Shown here: positions 6,196-9,141 of the stretch, one piece after another
Position numbering within the stretch: position 1 is the first letter of the stretch
How the letters are laid out: each line of letters opens with the position of its first letter
Assembly (NCBI GenBank): GCA_017458545.1
Contig: JAFTBA010000320.1
Location: forward strand, 1 to 9,141
Source of the DNA: Synergistaceae bacterium
GTDB taxonomy: Bacteria > Synergistota > Synergistia > Synergistales > Aminobacteriaceae
Length of the DNA: 9,141 bases
Direction of reading: 5' to 3'
The notes under the pieces: generated by a model
Databases searched by the model: none
Seen by the model: only the letters and a program-made list of their open reading frames with translations
Told to the model about the DNA's origin: nothing
Translations under genes and position numbers: made by a program

Positions 6196-7044
6196 CTAAG
6201 CCAAAAACATTGTCCCTGCCCCCTCATCGGTTAAAAGCTCGATTAAATTCGAATGAGGGACTCTTCCATCCATAATTATAACTTTCCTGACACCTTCAGT
6301 GATTGCCTTAATACAGCATTCAGCTTTTGGAATCATTCCGCCTGATATGACTCCTGATTCTCTGAGTGCATGAGCTTCTGCAACGGTGATTTCGGGAATG
6401 AGTGTTGAGGGGTCTTTAGGGTCGCGTAATATTCCTGCTATGTCGGTCATCATGATTAATCTTTCGGCTTTTAACGCTCCTGCAATATAAGCAGCTGCAG
6501 TATCGCCGTTAATGTTAAAGATTTCGCCGTTTTCACCGCATGCAATCGTAGAGATAACGGGGATGTAATTTTTAGCGAGGAGGTCATAAACGCATTCGGG
6601 ATTAATCTTAGTGATTTCGCCGACAAGACCGAGCCGTTTGTCTTTGAATTTAGCCTCTATGAGTTTGTCATCAATTCCTGAGAGTCCTATAGCTCTTGCG
6701 CCTTTAGTTTCTAGGAGTCCGACAAGTGATTTGTTGATTTTGCCTGCAAGAACCATCTGCACAATGTCTATAGTTTCCTGGTCAGTAACTCTGAGGCCGT
6801 CAACAAATTCAGGTTTTTTTCCGAGTCTGTCCATCAGCGAATTAATCTCGGGGCCTCCTCCGTGAACGAGTACTACATTAACCCCTACGAGCCTTAACAG
6901 CACAATATCTTCCATAACCTGCTGTTTGAGTGTTTCACTGGTCATAGCGTTACCGCCGTATTTAATGACGATAATTTTGCCTGTGTACTTTCTGATGTAG
7001 GGCAGTGCCTGTACGAGAATTTCTGCGTGTTCAGTAGCTTTCAT
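6196..7044 (-). CDS. argB: Acetylglutamate kinase, probably arginine-feedback type
   Basis: ArgB (EC 2.7.2.8) phosphorylates N-acetylglutamate, the usual control point of arginine synthesis. From ATG 7044 it has 282 residues. It shows VIKYGGNAM (26-34) with the ATP-phosphate lysine K28, VHGGGPEI (60-67), SGIDDKLIEAKF (122-133), NINGDTAAAYIAGAL (177-191), MMTDIAGILRD (198-208) and SGGMIPK (234-240). Arginine-inhibited hexameric kinases carry an N-terminal helix ending in ALPYI-x3-GK-xx-VIKYGG; this protein has AEILVQALPYIRKYTGK, and the C-terminal LIELLTDEGAGTM segment also matches the arginine-site region. That suggests feedback inhibition, from family knowledge. An ATG at 7053 overlaps the argC stop (ATGA), but AGGAG at 7058-7054 touches it directly; the same site is 9 nt from ATG 7044, which is therefore chosen. 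The stop is 19 nt before argD. Confidence 0.95.
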   Translation of the reverse strand: MKATEHAEILVQALPYIRKYTGKIIVIKYGGNAMTSETLKQQVMEDIVLLRLVGVNVVLVHGGGPEINSLMDRLGKKPEFVDGLRVTDQETIDIVQMVLAGKINKSLVGLLETKGARAIGLSGIDDKLIEAKFKDKRLGLVGEITKINPECVYDLLAKNYIPVISTIACGENGEIFNINGDTAAAYIAGALKAERLIMMTDIAGILRDPKDPSTLIPEITVAEAHALRESGVISGGMIPKAECCIKAITEGVRKVIIMDGRVPHSNLIELLTDEGAGTMFLA

Positions 7045-7049
7045 GTTAT

Positions 7050-7973
7050 TCATCTCCTGACGTTAAGTCCTGTAGTTTCATCGAGGCCGAGCAGTATGTT
7101 CATGTTCTGAATTGCTGCGCCGGATGCGCCCTTGCCTAAGTTATCGAAGCGTGAAACGAGTAAGAGTCTTTCACTGTTACCGTGTACTGTAATCTCCAGG
7201 TCATCGCGTCCTGCGAAAGCTCCTGCCGAAATGAATCCTGTTTCAGCGAAGTCATCACTGTCAGAAAAATATATCACTCCGTCATGATAATAATCCCTGT
7301 AGCATTCCTTAACTGTTTTAACGTCAGCATTATTGAGTGAAACGGTAACTTCCATTCCGGCGTAGTAAGGCGCGACAATGGGACAGAATACGGGAGGTAC
7401 ATTGAGTCCTGAGACCTGAGTCATTTCTGGGAGGTGCTTGTGGTTTTGAGTCAGTCCGTATTGTCTTGGAGCGTCAAGTAATTTATTTCTGTTATCGTCT
7501 TCGTACTGTGCGATCATTTTTTTGCCGCCTCCTGAATAACCTGTTAGCGAGAAACACGAAAGCCCTGTTTGAGGATTGACCAGCCCCGACTCAACGAGGG
7601 GTGCCACCAGCGCGATGAACCCTGTAGCATGACATCCGGGGTTAGCGATTCGTTTAGAGTTTGCGACTCTGAGTCTCTGTCCTTTGAGTTCCGGGAGGCC
7701 GTAAACCCAATCGGGATTGACTCTGTGAGCAGTTGAAGTGTCAATGACAGCGGTATTGGGATTGCTGACGAGTGAAACGGATTCTTTAGCTGCGTCATCG
7801 GGGAGGCATAAGAAAGCTATATCTGCCTGATTGAGTGCATCGCTGCGTGCGTTAATGTCTTTTCGAGTTTCTTCGGTTAATGTGAGGAGCTGAATGTCTT
7901 TGCGTGAACTTAAACGCTCATAAATTCTGAGTCCTGTAGTTCCTGCGCTTCCGTCAATAAATACTTTCTTCAT
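7050..7973 (-). CDS. argC: N-acetyl-gamma-glutamyl-phosphate reductase, short (type 2) form
   Basis: ArgC (EC 1.2.1.38) reduces N-acetylglutamyl phosphate to the semialdehyde with NADPH. The N-terminal MKKVFIDGSAGTTGLRI (1-17) is the dinucleotide-binding loop in the form typical of the short class of about 310 residues; this one has 307. The active-site cysteine is C114 in ANPGCHATGF, and the catalytic histidine lies in NHKHLPEM (H178 or H180). TGYSGGGKKM (144-153) and FDNLGKGASGAAIQNMN near the end are also family features. It is the first gene of argCBD. A GGAG at 7990-7987 lies 13 nt before the ATG, a rather long spacing, but no better start exists. Its promoter is just upstream at 8012-8041. 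argB follows after 5 nt. argJ or argA, needed to supply N-acetylglutamate, is not in this window. Confidence 0.95.
   Translation of the reverse strand: MKKVFIDGSAGTTGLRIYERLSSRKDIQLLTLTEETRKDINARSDALNQADIAFLCLPDDAAKESVSLVSNPNTAVIDTSTAHRVNPDWVYGLPELKGQRLRVANSKRIANPGCHATGFIALVAPLVESGLVNPQTGLSCFSLTGYSGGGKKMIAQYEDDNRNKLLDAPRQYGLTQNHKHLPEMTQVSGLNVPPVFCPIVAPYYAGMEVTVSLNNADVKTVKECYRDYYHDGVIYFSDSDDFAETGFISAGAFAGRDDLEITVHGNSERLLLVSRFDNLGKGASGAAIQNMNILLGLDETTGLNVRR
7054..7058 (-). promoter_or_regulatory. Shine-Dalgarno of argB (sets start at ATG 7044)
   Basis: AGGAG on the minus strand, inside the end of argC, is directly adjacent to ATG 7053 (no spacer) but 9 nt from ATG 7044. Ribosome spacing therefore favours the shorter protein by three residues. 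Confidence 0.65.
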
Positions 7974-8011
7974 GACAAAATCTGTTCTCCGTTTTAATTT
8001 TATTGCCGCGT

Positions 8012-8041
8012 ATTATAACCGTAAGATAAATTTTTTGTCAA
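8012..8041 (-). promoter_or_regulatory. Sigma70-type promoter of argCBD
   Basis: On the minus strand a perfect TTGACA (8041-8036) and a perfect TATAAT (8017-8012) are separated by 18 bp. Transcription should begin near 8005, giving a leader of about 32 nt to the argC ATG at 7973. All six bases match in both boxes, so basal strength should be high, and control probably comes from a repressor. Confidence 0.85.
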
Positions 8042-8057
8042 ATTATTTCTTTGAGAG

Positions 8058-8071
8058 TGAACAAAAGTTCA
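8058..8071. promoter_or_regulatory. Inverted repeat resembling an ArgR operator (ARG box)
   Basis: TGAAC-AAAA-GTTCA has two perfect 5-bp arms around four A/T bases. The E. coli ARG box core is TGAAT-wwww-ATTCA; both arms match except the innermost T to C. It sits 16 bp upstream of the argC -35 box and close to the start region of the divergent gene, so it could serve either. Only one clear copy is present, whereas many arg operators have two. Identity as an ArgR site is inferred. Confidence 0.5.
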
Positions 8072-8081
8072 TTATGCTGTG

Positions 8082-8090
8082 TGATAAAAT
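8082..8090 (+). promoter_or_regulatory. Possible extended -10 promoter of the amidohydrolase gene
   Basis: TGATAAAAT fits an extended -10 (TGn followed by TAAAAT, five of six matches to TATAAT). It would start transcription near 8097, about 25 nt before the ATG. No good -35 lies at normal spacing. An alternative is TTGAGA (8051-8056), 16 bp, TATGCT (8073-8078), in which case the inverted repeat would lie inside the spacer. Confidence 0.4.
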
Positions 8091-8121
8091 CAAAAAAAAT
8101 ATATCATAGGAGGAGATATTC

Positions 8122-9141
8122 ATGAATCTCTCTAAAAAGGTGTTTGCTTTCTTTTTGGCTGCACTCATGGTATTCAGTTTTGCTGCTTTCAGCTCGGCAG
8201 CAGAGGCTGACAAAACACCTGCAGATCTCGTTGTTTACGGCAAGATTTTCACTTCCGAAGGCAATCAGATTGTAGAGGCATTCGCAGTCAAAAACGGCAA
8301 ATACGTCTATGTAGGCGACAAAAAGGGCGCAGAGGCCTTTGTTGAAGCCGGCAAGACCGAAGTTATTGATTTTACGGGTAAGGGTCTTGTAATGCCCGGC
8401 TGCGGTAACGGCCATGCTCATTACATGCTGGGTTATGCCCTCAAAACAATAGGAACAACGATAGAATACGAGGATGATACAAAGAAGTTCATGAATGAAA
8501 TACTCCCTGCTGCTGTCAAAAAGGCAAGGGAAACAGGTGCAAAGGCTGTATTCGGTCAGGGCTGGAATCTTATGCACTTTGGGGAGCATATTCCTACACG
8601 TCAGGAATTGGACGCTGTATGCAGTGATATTCCCATGTACTTTTTGGATGATGAATGCCATAAGGCTCTTACGAACACACTTATGCTCGTCAAAGCAGGT
8701 ATCATGAAAGAAGACGGCACTGCAGGCAAAACAGAAATACGCGGTGGCGAGATTGCAACAGATACTAACGGTATTCCCACAGGCTTTTTGTCGGAACAGG
8801 CTCAGACTTACGTACGTTCATTCTTAGACGACATATATACCCTCGACATGGCCATAGCCAACATAGCAGATATTGAGCATCATATGCTGTCATCAGGTTA
8901 CACAATGTACACTGAAGGCTGGGGCAACTATTTCGTCAACACCAATTACTATGAGGCTCTCCGTCAATTAGACAAGGCCGGCAAACTGCATTTCGTAGTA
9001 GGTCTGCCCTATGAATTTGAAAGCTGGATGAATGTTGATGAGGCTCTTGCAAGAGCAGTCGACGCTAAGAAATTTGCTTCTAAGCGCGTAATGCCGAGAT
9101 GGATTAAGCTGCTCATGGACGGCACTGTAGAAAGCGGCACA
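8122..9141 (+). CDS. Exported amidohydrolase, YtcJ-like (Amidohydro_3), 3' end outside the window
   Basis: This is a metal-dependent hydrolase of the amidohydrolase superfamily, YtcJ/Amidohydro_3 type; its substrate cannot be read from the sequence. The frame is open for 340 codons to the window edge. An excellent AGGAGGAG (8108-8115) lies 6 nt before the ATG. Residues 1-29 form a signal peptide (KK, long hydrophobic run, likely cut after AEA), so it works outside the cytoplasmic membrane. Then come ADLVVYGKIFTSEG (34-47), the small beta-domain, MPGCGNGHAH (91-100) with the metal-binding H98-x-H100, GQGWNL (145-150), HIPTRQELDAV (156-166), GIPTGFLSE (217-225) and IKLLMDGTVESGT (328-340), all in the family order. 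Homologues are about 500-600 aa, so a third or more is missing. The Asp usual two residues before the HxH motif is Asn96 here. It is transcribed away from argC and shares its intergenic region. Confidence 0.9.
   Translation, partial: MNLSKKVFAFFLAALMVFSFAAFSSAAEADKTPADLVVYGKIFTSEGNQIVEAFAVKNGKYVYVGDKKGAEAFVEAGKTEVIDFTGKGLVMPGCGNGHAHYMLGYALKTIGTTIEYEDDTKKFMNEILPAAVKKARETGAKAVFGQGWNLMHFGEHIPTRQELDAVCSDIPMYFLDDECHKALTNTLMLVKAGIMKEDGTAGKTEIRGGEIATDTNGIPTGFLSEQAQTYVRSFLDDIYTLDMAIANIADIEHHMLSSGYTMYTEGWGNYFVNTNYYEALRQLDKAGKLHFVVGLPYEFESWMNVDEALARAVDAKKFASKRVMPRWIKLLMDGTVESGT

Noticed and set aside
6177..6227. argD starting at ATG 6227 inside argB
   Set aside because: It lies upstream of the only Shine-Dalgarno (6185-6191), overlaps the argB end, and adds residues with no family similarity.
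7974..8121. Arginine or other riboswitch in the argC leader
   Set aside because: The predicted leader is only about 32 nt and A/T-rich, too short for a riboswitch fold.
8104..8661. 185-aa minus-strand frame
   Set aside because: It lies antisense to the amidohydrolase frame, which has an SD, signal peptide and family motifs; the minus frame has a random-looking Cys/Phe-rich composition and no SD.
1..9141. CRISPR arrays, tRNA/rRNA genes, insertion sequences or prophage
   Set aside because: No spaced direct repeats, tRNA-like arms, transposase motifs or phage genes were seen anywhere on either strand.

Overview
The window is an ordinary-looking stretch of bacterial chromosome (moderate GC, short gaps between genes, ATG/GTG starts, clear Shine-Dalgarno sites). 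It carries three transcriptional blocks and one degraded module. The gene content fits a strictly anaerobic, selenium-using gut or rumen-type bacterium: a selenoprotein selenophosphate synthetase, an exported acetolactate decarboxylase, a glycine-reductase-era style thioredoxin reductase, a short lipoate ligase and an exported amidohydrolase. I suspect Synergistota (Synergistaceae-like), but that is an impression from protein flavour, not a demonstrated placement.

Block 1 (+, 1-3031): selD, cut at its 5' end by the window edge, then an exported acetolactate decarboxylase and trxB, spaced 18 and 3 nt apart. selD reads through an in-frame TGA at 8-10 at exactly the place of its catalytic Cys/Sec, and a hairpin with a G-rich loop follows at bSECIS distance. 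The visible coding sequence therefore starts at base 2 or before, not at the TTG at 47. trxB carries an extra C-terminal thioredoxin-fold domain in which the CxxC is lost. The block ends in a strong hairpin plus T-run (3056-3094).

Block 2 (+, 3109-4700): a 335-aa protein of unknown function, translationally coupled (TAATG) to a short, probably truncated, lipoate-protein ligase. The block 1 terminator ends only 14 nt before its first start codon, so expression implies readthrough/attenuation or a promoter hidden in the hairpin.

Decayed strip (4701-5009): a shared hairpin between convergent transcripts and, on the minus strand directly behind argD, the remains of what looks like a PIN-domain toxin and possible antitoxin. 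Only the toxin C-terminus survives and it is out of frame.

Block 3 (-, 7973-5010): argC-argB-argD, three arginine biosynthesis enzymes turning N-acetylglutamate into N-acetylornithine. It is driven by a near-perfect sigma70 promoter (TTGACA, 18 bp, TATAAT). The divergent intergenic region (7974-8121) also holds a TGAAC-AAAA-GTTCA inverted repeat resembling an ArgR box. Block 4 (+, 8122 to beyond the window) is a secreted or periplasmic YtcJ-like amidohydrolase, open at the right edge and running without a stop for 340 codons.

No rRNA, tRNA, CRISPR array, insertion sequence or phage gene was seen. The most interesting items are the Sec-encoding selD, the TrxR with a cysteine-less thioredoxin domain, and the uncharacterised gene coupled to lplA behind a terminator.
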